A stretch of DNA of 48,061 bases from Bacillus sp. AFS041924 (GCF_002577195.1 NZ_NULG01000016.1:1-48061); one strand, 5' to 3'. Positions 10,375 to 19,603 are shown, counted from the stretch's first letter. Translations and numbers: made by a program. The notes: generated by a model not told the origin, from the sequence alone.

Positions 10375-11046
10375 TTAATCCTTTGCGGCTGCTTTATTAA
10401 TATCTTCAACCTCGATAAATGGTGTAGGGTAACCTTCCTTTGCAATATTGATCATTGCTCGACCAATTTGTTCAGAAGTTGTTATAGAGTTTGGGAAAAT
10501 TTTTTTTAGGACAGGATAGATCGGTTTAGTTATATCATAAATGCTTTGATATAATTTAGTTTTTGATTTTATTTCCTTATGCGGAATAATTGCACCGGGA
10601 CGAAACATGTATGCACCCTTAAACGGTAATTTTAATAAATCATTTTCTGTTTTCCCCTTTACTCTCGCCCACATTGTTCGACCTTTCTCCGTACTATCAG
10701 TACCTGATCCCGTAACATAAATGAAAGTCATTTGTGGATTCAATTTTGATAATGTGCCTGCAATGGATAAAGTAAGGTCATACGTAATTTTACGATAATC
10801 TTCCTCTGTCATTCTAAACGAAGATACACCTAGACAAAAGAAACACGCATCAAATCCAGATAACTGATTCTCGATTTGAGATAAATCCATCAGATTAATC
10901 TGTTTAATTTCATGAAATTTATCATGTTGAATACCAGTCACACTGCGACCAACTGAGTAAATTGAATCGATAGATGAGTCTTGCAAGCATTCTCTTAAAA
11001 CACTTTGACCAACCATTCCAGTTGCTCCAAAAAGTAAAACTTTCAT
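10375..11046 (-). CDS. NAD(P)-binding atypical short-chain dehydrogenase
   Basis: A 223-residue Rossmann-fold protein of the atypical/extended SDR group (NAD(P)H-binding, TIP30-like). The dinucleotide motif is GATGMVG at residues 7-13. VTGSGTDS occupies the catalytic-Ser region and FRPGAIIP follows the place of the active-site helix. No classical YxxxK is evident, so it may be a weak oxidoreductase or a nucleotide-sensing protein. Substrate unknown. The ATG at 11046 follows GGAGGTTACGTT. Its promoter region holds a near-palindrome (11073-11088) that resembles a TetR-family operator. Confidence 0.75.
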   Translation of the reverse strand: MKVLLFGATGMVGQSVLRECLQDSSIDSIYSVGRSVTGIQHDKFHEIKQINLMDLSQIENQLSGFDACFFCLGVSSFRMTEEDYRKITYDLTLSIAGTLSKLNPQMTFIYVTGSGTDSTEKGRTMWARVKGKTENDLLKLPFKGAYMFRPGAIIPHKEIKSKTKLYQSIYDITKPIYPVLKKIFPNSITTSEQIGRAMINIAKEGYPTPFIEVEDINKAAAKD

Positions 11047-11072
11047 AACGTAACCTCCAATAATTTATTAAT

Positions 11073-11088
11073 AAATAAACGTTCATTT
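11073..11088. promoter_or_regulatory. TetR-like operator palindrome
   Basis: AAATAAACGTTCATTT is palindromic except for one base pair. The AAACGTT-type core resembles sites of TetR-family repressors. It sits 27 bp upstream of the minus-strand SDR gene. From here to 11510 the intergenic DNA is AT-rich and I see no gene in it. Confidence 0.4.
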
Positions 11089-11522
11089 ATAAGTAGAGAA
11101 AATGAGTCTTATGCTTTAATAGCATTCCAACTCATCTTTATTGCTTTATTAAGTTTACTATTATCAAGGTGAATTGACCTTTAATATGATTCTTTGCTAA
11201 TTGTGAGAATGGTAACCTGGGATACATAATTAATAAATTAACGTCTTCTTATTTAATTAATAATTGTTTTTTCCGTTTTCAATTATGTCAAAGACTGGTA
11301 CGAACAGGTTAGAGCTTTCATCAAAGCACTAATTTTTGTATTTAAGTTGAGTTAGGAACCTGTTCTATGAAATATTAACATTTAAATAATGTAAGTAAAC
11401 ATTAAAAAGTACTAATAAATGAAGTCAGTCGTATCAAATTGATATGAATTATCAGGTGTGATTAGGGAATAGTAAAATTTGTAGTTTCAAAAGACTTATT
11501 ATTTAAAAGGATGGTGTCATTA

Positions 11523-12365
11523 ATGAAAGAATTCGAGTGGGACAAGTCTTCTTATTCTGCAAAGAGTAAGGAATTCAAAATTTTAAAATATGGTAAAAAA
11601 AGCTTAGGAACGATTGTACTTTCTTCAATGCTTGCTTTAGGTATGTCATCTACAAGTTATGCATTTGGTAAAGGTTCAGAAGGTCCAGATGTATTTGTGG
11701 TACAAGGAATGTTGAAATCAATAGGTAGTTACTCAGGTAAGATTACTGGGCATTATAATTATTTAACAATTAAAGGTGTAAAATATTATCAAAAGACTCA
11801 TGGTTTACCTGTTACTGGTGCTGTAGATCCAACTACTTTTTCATCTATTATGCATTCATATGAAGCTGTAAAAGCTGGCGGAGGAACTGGCGGTGCAGGT
11901 GAAGGCGGAGGAACTGGCAGTGGCGCAGGTGAAGGTGGCGGTGCTGGCGGAGGAGCTGGTGGCGGCGCAGGTGAAGGCGGCGGTGCTGGCGGAGGAGCTG
12001 GTGGTGGCGCAGGTGAAGGCGGTGGTGCTGGCGGAGGTGCTGGTGGCGGCGCAGGTGAAGGCGGCGGTGCTGGCGGAGGAGCTGGTGGTGGCGCAGGTGA
12101 AGGCGGCGGTGCTGGCGGAGGAGCTGGTGGTGGCGCAGGTGAAGGCGGAGGAACTGGCGGTGGCACAGGTGAAGGCGGCGGCCAAGTTGAGGAACCAGGA
12201 AAAGGTGGAACTGAGCAACCACAACCAGGAAAAGGCGGAACTGAGCAACCACAACCAGGAAAAGGCGGAACAGAGCAACCACAACCAGGAAAAGGTGGAA
12301 CAGAACAACCTGAACCTGAAAAGGGCGGTAACGAAAATCCACCACCAAGTAAAGGTGGAAATTAA
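11523..12365 (+). CDS. secreted peptidoglycan-binding protein with Gly/Ala-rich and GKGGTEQPQP repeats
   Basis: A 280-residue exported protein. The long N-region is followed by a signal peptide core (about 28-41) with cleavage likely after TSYA at residue 47. A PG_binding_1 domain follows (about 50-115; GPDVFVVQGMLKSIG, YQKTHGLPVTGAVDPTT). Then comes a Gly/Ala/Glu-rich stretch of five identical 14-residue units and a Pro/Gln tail of 10-residue GKGGTEQPQP units. No LPXTG anchor is seen, so wall attachment is probably through the PG-binding domain. The ATG at 11523 has AAAGGA 12 bp upstream; ATG 11511 lacks a usable RBS. The repeat DNA is far richer in GC than its surroundings. Confidence 0.8.
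   Translation: MKEFEWDKSSYSAKSKEFKILKYGKKSLGTIVLSSMLALGMSSTSYAFGKGSEGPDVFVVQGMLKSIGSYSGKITGHYNYLTIKGVKYYQKTHGLPVTGAVDPTTFSSIMHSYEAVKAGGGTGGAGEGGGTGSGAGEGGGAGGGAGGGAGEGGGAGGGAGGGAGEGGGAGGGAGGGAGEGGGAGGGAGGGAGEGGGAGGGAGGGAGEGGGTGGGTGEGGGQVEEPGKGGTEQPQPGKGGTEQPQPGKGGTEQPQPGKGGTEQPEPEKGGNENPPPSKGGN
11931..12140 (+). repeat. 42-bp coding minisatellite, five units
   Basis: Five tandem 42-bp units begin at 11931, 11973, 12015, 12057 and 12099. Each encodes E-GGG-AGGG-AGGG-AG, and they differ only at silent third positions. Partial units flank both sides. The period is a multiple of 3, so gain or loss of units keeps the frame. Confidence 0.95.
12195..12362 (+). repeat. 30-bp coding tandem repeat, about 5.6 units
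   Basis: 30-bp units start at 12195, 12225, 12255, 12285, 12315 and 12345 (partial). They encode PGKGGTEQPQ, drifting to PEKGGNENPP and PSKGGN at the end, which is the typical decay of a tandem array toward its edge. Confidence 0.93.
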
Positions 12366-12460
12366 GAACATTATTAATAATTTAGTTAGTTTAAAATTCG
12401 AAATAAAGAGAAGCATCATCTTTCATCTTCTAATTTAGAAAATTTAAGCAATAATACAGA

Positions 12461-12500
12461 AAAGAGCTAATCAAGTTAACTGATTAGCTCTTTTTTATGA
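12461..12500. terminator. bidirectional terminator
   Basis: AAAGAGCTAATCA (12461-12473) pairs with TGATTAGCTCTTT (12481-12493) around a 7-nt loop, with T6 after it on the plus strand and a shorter T-run on the minus strand. It serves both the plus-strand PG-binding gene and the minus-strand permease, whose stop codon at 12495-12497 overlaps the T-run. Confidence 0.9.
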
Positions 12501-13817
12501 AATAGTTAAGTCTCTTTTCTGTGTAAATAAACTAATTGCAAAACAAATTATGATAATAATGATCGAAAATAATGAACTTAACCAAATACTTTGAAAGTCA
12601 CCTACATACGGTTGAACAACATAAGAAAGTAAAATACTGATTATGATACTAATTGGTATGTAGTTTGCGACCTTCCCTTTACTAAAGACTATAACCAAAA
12701 CTGGAAACAACAATGCTGAATACACATTTCCCGAGTAAAATAATAGTTCGATAATGTTTTGAGATTGAATAATTGTTGAGAAAAAAATAATTGCCCCGAT
12801 TATGACTGACAAAAGATAGGCAATTCTTATTTTTTGATGATCGCTTTTTGATTTTTTTTGCAGTGGCTCAATAATATTATTTACAATTAAGCTAGCAAGC
12901 GAGTGCAGTACTGCACCAAAAGTCGATGTAATAGCATTAAATACACATAAAACAAACAATATGAAAAAAAAAGGTGTCGTAATTTTATTTGCTAAACCAA
13001 CTAATATGGATTGAATATCGGTAAATCCACCTGTGAAAATGACAATAATAAAAAGACATGAAAATGAGAGAGGAAAAATACCCCATATTAATCCAGATAA
13101 CGAGAAAGTAAGTGGAACTTTTTTTACTTCAATCATAAACAATCGATGCCAAGATGTTATGTCAAAGAAAAACTGCCCAAATCCTACTAGTAAGCCTGAA
13201 AATAAAAATCCCCATAAATCGTAATGATCAATGACTAACATGTATGGATGAAATAATCTAATTCCATCATATACAGGTTGAACCCCTTCTTTTACGAAAA
13301 AATACAACGGAATTAAAATTGCCGCTGCAAACATTGTTATGACTTGGAATCCTGCTAGTCCGTGAATCATTTTTAAACCACCAAAGCCTGCGAAAAGTAC
13401 GCAGAAACTAATAAAAATAAAAATTTCGATGTACAAGGGTAAATTAAATAGAAAATGAAATAAAGTAGAGGCACTCATCGACTGTATATATAATATGTGT
13501 AAACTAGTTAATATTAAAATACAGATCATAATCCAAAACCCGAGTGGATTTAGTTTCCTCTTCAAATAATCTCCAATTGTTAAACAATCATGGTACTCCT
13601 TACGAACCTTTTTCCCAATAAAACTAAAAACAAATAATGCAATTGCTCCTAAAAATGCATAGCCGATTCCACCAAATACACCATACTTAATCATTGACTC
13701 AGGCGAAGATAAAATCGTAGTTCCTGTTACCCAACGTGCCAAGAGAGAAATAATTCCCATTCCCATTCCAATTTGTATAGGACCTTGTACGTATTCTCTA
13801 AACGAACGTGAATTCAA
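12495..13817 (-). CDS. multi-pass permease, sodium:solute symporter-like
   Basis: A 440-residue integral membrane protein with about 12 hydrophobic segments. The layout and the segment DITSWHRLFMIEVKKV resemble the sodium:solute symporter (SSS) family, but no substrate can be named. The likely start is TTG 13817, with AAAGGA 10 bp upstream. The gene begins 3 bp after the response-regulator stop, so kinase, regulator and permease form one operon (kinase first). The arrangement suggests that the permease carries, or helps the kinase to sense, the same solute. This last point is inference. Confidence 0.65.
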   Translation of the reverse strand: MNSRSFREYVQGPIQIGMGMGIISLLARWVTGTTILSSPESMIKYGVFGGIGYAFLGAIALFVFSFIGKKVRKEYHDCLTIGDYLKRKLNPLGFWIMICILILTSLHILYIQSMSASTLFHFLFNLPLYIEIFIFISFCVLFAGFGGLKMIHGLAGFQVITMFAAAILIPLYFFVKEGVQPVYDGIRLFHPYMLVIDHYDLWGFLFSGLLVGFGQFFFDITSWHRLFMIEVKKVPLTFSLSGLIWGIFPLSFSCLFIIVIFTGGFTDIQSILVGLANKITTPFFFILFVLCVFNAITSTFGAVLHSLASLIVNNIIEPLQKKSKSDHQKIRIAYLLSVIIGAIIFFSTIIQSQNIIELLFYSGNVYSALLFPVLVIVFSKGKVANYIPISIIISILLSYVVQPYVGDFQSIWLSSLFSIIIIIICFAISLFTQKRDLTIS

Positions 13818-13820
13818 TGT

Positions 13821-14519
13821 TTATTTTCCTTTCTCACGATACTCTTTTGGCGTAATGCCTTCAATTTTGCGGAATAAAGTACTAAAGTAATGTTGACTAT
13901 TAAAGCCAGAGTTTTCTGCAACATCAGAAATGTTCCAGTTTGGATTATTTGTTAAAAATCGCTTAGCCGCTTGAATTCTAAAGTCTATTAAATATTCTGA
14001 AAAAGAAACACCGACTTCTTCGTGAAATTTCCTACTTAAATAAGAATGATTTGTATGAACTTCTCGAGCTACATCAGAAAGAGATAGTTTTTCAGCGAAA
14101 TGATCGTGAATATATAAAAGCGTTTGATGGATTAAACTAGAATACTGATTTGACGTATCAGTACGGCTATATTTAGATAAAACTTTTGTTAACTCACTTT
14201 CAATAACTGGCTTTGTTAAATAATCTAGAACTCCGATTCGAATTGATTGTTGTGCATAATCAAAACTTTGATAAGCCGTAACCATGATAATATCTACGTC
14301 TTTGTTTTGTGCTCTAAGCTCTTCGCCAAACTCGAGTCCAGATCGTCCAGGAAGATTAATGTCTAGAAACGCAATGTTAATTTTATGACTTTGATTTATT
14401 GTTATTGCTTGGCAAGCATCGGCAGCTTTATAAAACTTCCATAATGGAAACATATTTTTTATCATATACTCCATTTGTTCAAGCTCTAATGGTTCATCAT
14501 CTAGTAGTAATACATTCAT
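13821..14519 (-). CDS. response regulator, receiver plus AraC-type DNA-binding domain
   Basis: A 232-residue YesN-type regulator. The receiver domain (1-120) has the acidic pocket LLLDDEP and phospho-acceptor D53 in FLDINLPG, with VTA and LTKP further on. The C-terminal AraC double helix-turn-helix (about 132-230) includes LSLSDVAREVHTNHSYLSRKF and GFNSQHYFSTLFRK, split here at natural breaks. It overlaps the kinase gene by 4 bp (ATGA). AraC-type domains typically bind pairs of direct-repeat half-sites about 21 bp apart, which is the spacing found upstream of three nearby operons. It is the best local candidate for their activator. Confidence 0.9.
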   Translation of the reverse strand: MNVLLLDDEPLELEQMEYMIKNMFPLWKFYKAADACQAITINQSHKINIAFLDINLPGRSGLEFGEELRAQNKDVDIIMVTAYQSFDYAQQSIRIGVLDYLTKPVIESELTKVLSKYSRTDTSNQYSSLIHQTLLYIHDHFAEKLSLSDVAREVHTNHSYLSRKFHEEVGVSFSEYLIDFRIQAAKRFLTNNPNWNISDVAENSGFNSQHYFSTLFRKIEGITPKEYREKGK

Positions 14520-15283
14520 TTCAAATTTCCCTCCTCTACTTGTGAGTCATATACGAGCGGCCAAACGACTTTAACATTTGTACCTGTTTCAGTTGATGTA
14601 ATTAATACATGTCCACTGTTACCAAAATATAGTTGTAATCTCTTTTTTATATTATCTAGACCATGACCTTCTTGATTGGAAAAAGAATTTGTCATTCCCA
14701 TTAAACCATTATCAATGACTTCTAAGCAGACTAGCTCGGAGTCCTGATAAAAGTGTATATTCAGTAAAGCTTCGCCGACCTTTTTTTCTAAACCGTGTTT
14801 AAATGAATTTTCTACTAAAGTTTGCAAAATAAAAGGGGGAACTAAAGCATTATGTAAATCTATTGGACAATCTAACTGCGTGTTAAGTCGTTCACCGAAT
14901 CTCAGAGTTTGTATGTCTAAATAATATTGAGTATATTGTATTTCTTGTGCTAATGGAATTAATGGCTCTGAAGATTTATATTTAAATTTTAAAAATTGAG
15001 AAAAAGTTTCAAGTGCTCGTATTAATTCCGAGGTTCGATTTAATCGTGCTAAGCTTAAAATGACATTAAGTGTATTAAATAAAAAGTGCGGCTGAATTTG
15101 CTGATTCAATTTATTGTATTGAGCTTCTTGTAATGCATGTTCTAACCGAATTTCTCTGTTTTTATTTTCAAGTAAGTCTATTCTTTTTTCAAAGATAAAC
15201 AAAAATAATAAAGCAATAGCTCCCATAATAGGAGCTAAAATAAATAGCATAATGAGTAAAGTAAATCCCTCGTAACTTAGCAT
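14516..15283 (-). CDS. sensor histidine kinase, LytS/YesM type
   Basis: A 255-residue kinase. One long hydrophobic segment at residues 5-31 anchors it. A short coiled coil then leads to a His_kinase domain with phospho-acceptor H66 in QQIQPHFLFNTLN, and a HATPase domain with LVENSFKHG, VIDNG and GHGLDNIKKR. It has almost no extracellular sensor, so it probably senses through its membrane segment or a partner such as the co-transcribed permease. The start ATG 15283 has GAGG 6 bp upstream; a TTG four codons earlier overlaps that site. Its partner regulator follows with a 4-bp overlap. Confidence 0.88.
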   Translation of the reverse strand: MLSYEGFTLLIMLFILAPIMGAIALLFLFIFEKRIDLLENKNREIRLEHALQEAQYNKLNQQIQPHFLFNTLNVILSLARLNRTSELIRALETFSQFLKFKYKSSEPLIPLAQEIQYTQYYLDIQTLRFGERLNTQLDCPIDLHNALVPPFILQTLVENSFKHGLEKKVGEALLNIHFYQDSELVCLEVIDNGLMGMTNSFSNQEGHGLDNIKKRLQLYFGNSGHVLITSTETGTNVKVVWPLVYDSQVEEGNLK

Positions 15284-15527
15284 GAAGAACCTCAAATAGT
15301 TTATTATTAATATTTTTAATTAATTCGAAAACTTAGTTGATAAAAAATTGCCGTATACTAATCTTTTAAAAAAAGCATTAATTTATACAGTATGGAAGAG
15401 GAAAGGGAGTAGGAAATGATTTAAATGATCTTTTAAATTTGCTTTTCCCGTTCTCCCTAGACATTCCCATTTTATAAAGAAGCCTAAGTGATGTTCCTTT
15501 TATTTTTCCTGCCTATAAGAATACTAT

Positions 15528-16514
15528 TTAATCAATTATGTGACAAGCAACTTGATGATTTTGTTCGGATAATTTTAATTCAGGTACTCTTGATTTGCAA
15601 ATATCGATCGCGAAAGGGCATCTCGTATGGAAACGGCAGCCGCTAGGGGGATCGATTGGAGATGGTACGTCTCCAGTTAAAATGATTCTTTCTCTTTTAT
15701 GCACTGGATTTGGTACTGGTATCGCAGATAATAGTGCACGTGTATAAGGGTGTTGTGGATTATCGAAGATGGATTTCTTATCAGCAATCTCGACAATTTT
15801 TCCTAAATACATTACCATCACTCGGTCAGAAATATGTCTTACCACCCCTAAATCATGAGAGATGAAAAGGAAGGTAAGTGAGAATTTTTTCTGTAATGAC
15901 TTTAGTAGGTTTAACACTTGAGCTTGAATTGAAACATCTAATGCAGATACTGCTTCATCGCAAATGATAAGTTTTGGATCAACCGCAAGAGCTCGTGCAA
16001 TTCCGACGCGCTGACGTTGTCCACCACTAAATTCATGAGGGTATCGGTCCATTGCTTCAGGTCTTAATCCAACATGTCCTAGTAATTCCTCAATTCTAGC
16101 TTTACGTTCTTCTTTTGGAACAACATTTTGAATGGCTAATGCTTCATTTAAAATTTGTCCAATTGTTTGTCTAGGGTTAAGTGAGGCAAATGGATCTTGA
16201 AAAATTACTTGCAGATCCTTTCTTATTTTACGCATTTCTTTTTTTCCTAAGCTTAATAAATCTTTTTCTCCAAAATGAATGTTTCCACTTGTAGGCTCGT
16301 CTAATCTTAGAATGGCTCTACCAGTAGTCGACTTGCCACAACCCGATTCTCCAACGATACTTAAAGTCTCACCTTCATAAATCTGGAAGCTAATATCGTC
16401 TACAGCTTTTACATGATTAACCGTTCTTCCCAATAAACCACCTTTAATTGGAAAGTATTGTTTTAAATGATCTACATTCAATAGTATGTTTTTATCCACT
16501 AGTTGTAATGACAT
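15528..16514 (-). CDS. Dpp/Opp-type ABC importer, ATP-binding subunit (F-type)
   Basis: A 328-residue ATPase of the peptide/nickel ABC family. Walker A is GESGCGKST, the signature is [14 protein letters not shown], Walker B is [12 protein letters not shown], and the switch His is in ISHDLG. The C-terminal oligo/dipeptide domain has [13 protein letters not shown] and further cysteines. It is the last gene of the dppC-B-D-F-like minus-strand operon and overlaps the preceding ATPase by 1 bp. Peptide specificity is not implied, since this family also takes up nickel, opines and other solutes. The two nearby binding proteins suggest more than one substrate or uptake state. Confidence 0.9.
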   Translation of the reverse strand: MSLQLVDKNILLNVDHLKQYFPIKGGLLGRTVNHVKAVDDISFQIYEGETLSIVGESGCGKSTTGRAILRLDEPTSGNIHFGEKDLLSLGKKEMRKIRKDLQVIFQDPFASLNPRQTIGQILNEALAIQNVVPKEERKARIEELLGHVGLRPEAMDRYPHEFSGGQRQRVGIARALAVDPKLIICDEAVSALDVSIQAQVLNLLKSLQKKFSLTFLFISHDLGVVRHISDRVMVMYLGKIVEIADKKSIFDNPQHPYTRALLSAIPVPNPVHKRERIILTGDVPSPIDPPSGCRFHTRCPFAIDICKSRVPELKLSEQNHQVACHIID

Positions 16515-17542
16515 TATTCAATCCCTACTTTCTCTTTACGCAAATGGTCTGTTTCCCATTGTGAGGTGTACATCCAACAGCTGACTTCAGTATTTTTATC
16601 AATCGTTTGTAAATCTGGCACTGACTGATGACAAATTGCCTTTGCATGTGCGCAGCGAGGAGCAAAACTACAGCCTTTAGGCATATTGAACGGACTTGGA
16701 ACAGTACCAGGTATAGTTGTTAATTCATCTTGATCCATATCCAGTCGTGGAAGAGAGTTTAATAACCCGGTTGTGTATGGATGTTTAGGGCTATTAAAAA
16801 GTTCTTTTGCTGAAGTATATTCAACAATTCTTCCGGCGTACATTACAGCCACTCGATCGCAAGTCTCATAAACGACACCTAAATCATGCGTGATTAATAT
16901 AACAGCTGTACCGAAATCCTTTTGGAGTGATTTAATTAATTCTAGAATCTGAGCTTGAATTGTCACATCAAGAGCGGTAGTCGGTTCATCTGCGATTAGC
17001 ACTTCTGGATGACATGCAAGTGCCATTGCAATCATAACCCTTTGTCGCATTCCACCACTAAGCTCATGTGGTTCTTGTTTTGCACGTTTTTCAGGAGAGG
17101 GGATCCCAACAAGTCGCAGCATTTCAACTGCTTTATCCCAAGCTTCCTTTTTGCTTAATTTTTGGTGAAGACGAATCGCTTCAGCAATTTGTTCACCAGC
17201 TGAATAAACAGGGTTTAAAGAGGTCATTGGCTCTTGAAAGATCATTGAAATTTCATTACCTCGTATTGAACGCATCTGTTTTTCAGTTTTTGCAAGTAAG
17301 TCTTCACCTTTAAATAGAATACTACCACCAGCTATTTTTCCTGGAGGAGAGGGGATTAACCGTAATAGGGACAAGGAAGTAATACTCTTACCGCTTCCAG
17401 ACTCTCCTACAATTCCAAGTGTCTCACCTTTTTTTAAATTAAAGCTTATTCCATTAACTGCTTTACTAATACCGTCATCTGTATAAAAGTGGGTTTGTAA
17501 ATTTTTAACCTCAAGAATTGTTTCATCAAAATGTTTTTTCAT
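16514..17542 (-). CDS. Dpp/Opp-type ABC importer, ATP-binding subunit (D-type)
   Basis: A 342-residue ATPase with Walker [10 protein letters not shown]-loop [11 protein letters not shown], signature [15 protein letters not shown], Walker [13 protein letters not shown] and ITHDLG. The C-terminal extension contains [13 protein letters not shown] plus more cysteines, typical of DppD/OppD. It forms a heterodimer with the F-type subunit. The ATG at 17542 follows AGGAGG about 7 bp away. It lies 12 bp after the permease gene dppB-like. Confidence 0.9.
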   Translation of the reverse strand: MKKHFDETILEVKNLQTHFYTDDGISKAVNGISFNLKKGETLGIVGESGSGKSITSLSLLRLIPSPPGKIAGGSILFKGEDLLAKTEKQMRSIRGNEISMIFQEPMTSLNPVYSAGEQIAEAIRLHQKLSKKEAWDKAVEMLRLVGIPSPEKRAKQEPHELSGGMRQRVMIAMALACHPEVLIADEPTTALDVTIQAQILELIKSLQKDFGTAVILITHDLGVVYETCDRVAVMYAGRIVEYTSAKELFNSPKHPYTTGLLNSLPRLDMDQDELTTIPGTVPSPFNMPKGCSFAPRCAHAKAICHQSVPDLQTIDKNTEVSCWMYTSQWETDHLRKEKVGIE

Positions 17543-17554
17543 GGTAGGACCTCC

Positions 17555-18475
17555 TTAATTCAAGTCAACTCGTTTATTAAAGTAACGGTAGAGAATGTCA
17601 ACAGCTAGATTCATAAATACAAAGATAACTGAAGCGATTAATACGCCACCTTGAACCATAGGTAAATCTCTTGTCCTAATCGCATCAACAATTAATCTAC
17701 CAAGTCCATTAATTGCAAAAACCGACTCGGTTAAAACGGTACCACCAAGTAATGCACCAAATTGTAGACCAACAACAGTAATAACTGGAATTAATGCATT
17801 TTTTAGACCATGTTTGTAAATAATGATATGTTCCTTTAAACCTTTTGCTCTTGCTGTACGCATATAGTCTTGACGAACAACTTCTAACATACTTGATCTA
17901 GTCATTCTAGCTACAATTGCAGCACCACCTGCACCTAATGTTAAGGCTGGTAGTACCATATGTTTAAACGTTCCCCAGCCGGCAACTGGAAAGATATGAA
18001 GATTAACAGAAAAGAAGTAGATTAGCATTAAACCAAACCAGAAACTTGGTAAAGAGATTCCTAGTAAAGCGACAATCATAATTGTAATATCAGCTGCGGA
18101 GTACTGTTTAGTCGCTGAGATAATACCTGCTAGCATACCAAGTACAACTGTAATGAAAATACTAGCAAGTGCAAGTTCGATTGTAATAGGTAAACGAATC
18201 ATAATCTCATCTAATACTGGGCGATTATTTCGAAGTGATTCACCAAAATCTCCTTGTAGTACATGAAGAACATAATCGAAATATTGAATGATGATAGGAC
18301 GATCAAGACCTAGCTGATGTCGTATCATTTCAATTGTTTGTTTTGTAGCACCCTCACCAGCAAGTAAAGTTGCTGGATCTCCTGGAACCATCTGCATGAT
18401 AAGGAAAACAACTAAGCTTACACCAAGTAAAACTGGAATGGTTTGTATAATTCTTCTGACAATAAATAGAAACAT
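17555..18475 (-). CDS. Dpp/Opp-type ABC importer, permease (B-type)
   Basis: A 306-residue inner-membrane permease with six predicted helices. It starts with the DppB hallmark MFLFIVRRIIQTIPVLLGVS and MQMVPGDPA. The cytoplasmic EAA loop is recognisable as VVRQDYMRTARAKGLKE. It pairs with the C-type permease encoded 12 bp upstream. Its ATG 18475 has an AAGGAGG site just before it. Confidence 0.9.
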   Translation of the reverse strand: MFLFIVRRIIQTIPVLLGVSLVVFLIMQMVPGDPATLLAGEGATKQTIEMIRHQLGLDRPIIIQYFDYVLHVLQGDFGESLRNNRPVLDEIMIRLPITIELALASIFITVVLGMLAGIISATKQYSAADITIMIVALLGISLPSFWFGLMLIYFFSVNLHIFPVAGWGTFKHMVLPALTLGAGGAAIVARMTRSSMLEVVRQDYMRTARAKGLKEHIIIYKHGLKNALIPVITVVGLQFGALLGGTVLTESVFAINGLGRLIVDAIRTRDLPMVQGGVLIASVIFVFMNLAVDILYRYFNKRVDLN

Positions 18476-18487
18476 TTACTTTCCTCC

Positions 18488-19390
18488 TTATTTTTTCATT
18501 CTTGGATCAAGAGCATCTCTTAGTCCATCCCCGAAAATATTAAATCCTAATACAAGTGTTGAAATCGCAATGCCCGGAAATAAGGCAATGTGGGGTGCAG
18601 TAAATAAATAATCTCGTCCGCTACTTAACATAGCTCCCCATTCTGGAGAAGGAGGCTGAGCACCTAATCCAAGATATGATAATCCAGCTGCTGATAAAAT
18701 CGCTGTAGCAAGTTTTAACGTAGCTTGGACAATTATTGGTGAAAGAATATTCGGAAAAATATGTTTGAAAATGATTGATGCATCAGTTGCACCTAATGCA
18801 CGAATTGCATCTATATACTCAAGCTTTCTGACGGATAATGTAGATCCCCTAACGATTCGAGCAAAAGTTGGAATTGAAAAGACACCGACAGCAACCATAA
18901 CATTAATTAGACTAGGACCAAGTGCACTAATAATCGCAAGTGCGAGTAAAATACCTGGGAATGCAAGTAAAACATCAACAACCCTCATAATGATCGTATC
19001 TATCCATTTTCCGTAATAACCGGCTATCAACCCGAGAATGATTCCGAAAATGGCTCCAAATAAGACAGATACGAAACCAACAGAAATTGAAAGACGACTT
19101 CCATAAATGATTCTACTTAAAATATCTCTTCCTTTATCATCTGTACCCATCCAATGTTCCATGGACGGAGTTTGTAGTTTGTTCATTAAATCAATTGCAA
19201 AAGGATCCTTTGGTGAAATAAGCGGTGCAAATATGGCTACTAAAATATAAAAGAGTACAATATACCCTCCTACTAGTGCCAGTTTATTTTTCTTAAACTT
19301 CTTATAAAAAGTTTTCCATCTTTTTAGTTTTTGAGATTCTTTTTTTTCTAATGTGACTTCTCTGTTATTCAATGCAATCTCTGGTTTCAT
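18488..19390 (-). CDS. Dpp/Opp-type ABC importer, permease (C-type)
   Basis: A 300-residue DppC-like permease. A cytoplasmic N-terminal tail (1-45) is followed by LALVGGYIVLFYILVAIFAP and by MGTDDKGRDILSRIIYGSR, the family's signature segment. The EAA loop is LSVRKLEYIDAIRALGA. I choose ATG 19390, which has AGGGGG 7 bp upstream, over a TTG at 19426. It is the first gene of the minus-strand importer operon and diverges from binding protein 1, sharing the regulatory DNA between them. Confidence 0.9.
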   Translation of the reverse strand: MKPEIALNNREVTLEKKESQKLKRWKTFYKKFKKNKLALVGGYIVLFYILVAIFAPLISPKDPFAIDLMNKLQTPSMEHWMGTDDKGRDILSRIIYGSRLSISVGFVSVLFGAIFGIILGLIAGYYGKWIDTIIMRVVDVLLAFPGILLALAIISALGPSLINVMVAVGVFSIPTFARIVRGSTLSVRKLEYIDAIRALGATDASIIFKHIFPNILSPIIVQATLKLATAILSAAGLSYLGLGAQPPSPEWGAMLSSGRDYLFTAPHIALFPGIAISTLVLGFNIFGDGLRDALDPRMKK

Positions 19391-19460
19391 TAAATTTCCC
19401 CCTTTTCTTTGTTTAAATTTATTCAAAATTAGAATTGAAGTAAATATAATGCGGAAAAGC

Positions 19461-19524
19461 AGTAAAGATAATTAAAAAACGAGTAAAGATTCTGAAAATA
19501 TAAAATTTTATTTTTTTTTATAAT
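19461..19524 (+). promoter_or_regulatory. activator-type promoter 1: two direct repeats plus TATAAT
   Basis: Repeat A AGTAAAGATAATTAAAA (19461-19477) and repeat B AGTAAAGATTCTGAAAA (19482-19498) start 21 bp apart. A perfect -10 TATAAT (19519-19524) starts 37 bp after the start of repeat B. The place of the -35 box has no TTGACA-like sequence, so an activator bound at the repeats is expected. The same layout recurs at 24254 and 28225. Confidence 0.8.
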
Positions 19525-19548
19525 TTGAGTAAGCCTAGCGTACTCAAA
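19524..19548. promoter_or_regulatory. 8-9-8 inverted repeat at the promoter 1 start region
   Basis: TTTGAGTA (19524-19531), a 9-bp spacer and TACTCAAA (19541-19548) form a perfect inverted repeat. It begins at the last base of the -10 box and covers the predicted start site. It could be a repressor operator or a 5' end mRNA hairpin. It is not present at promoters 2 or 3. Confidence 0.6.
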
Positions 19549-19603
19549 AAAATGATGAACAAGAGAATCATAGGGCTCAAGTATTTAGAGGAGGAAGAAA
19601 ACA

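Noticed and set aside
11798-12438. Long open frames on the minus strand and in the second plus frame across the repeat region
   Set aside because: They arise from the GC-rich tandem repeats, which keep all frames open; the products are low-complexity Pro, His/Leu or Thr/Ser repeats without RBS. The frame with signal peptide and PG-binding domain is the real one.
15284-15527. Search for the GTAAA direct-repeat box upstream of the kinase-regulator-permease operon
   Set aside because: No matching pair on the minus strand; only a TG-containing -10 candidate (TATAAA near 15386). Autoregulation through the same box is not supported.
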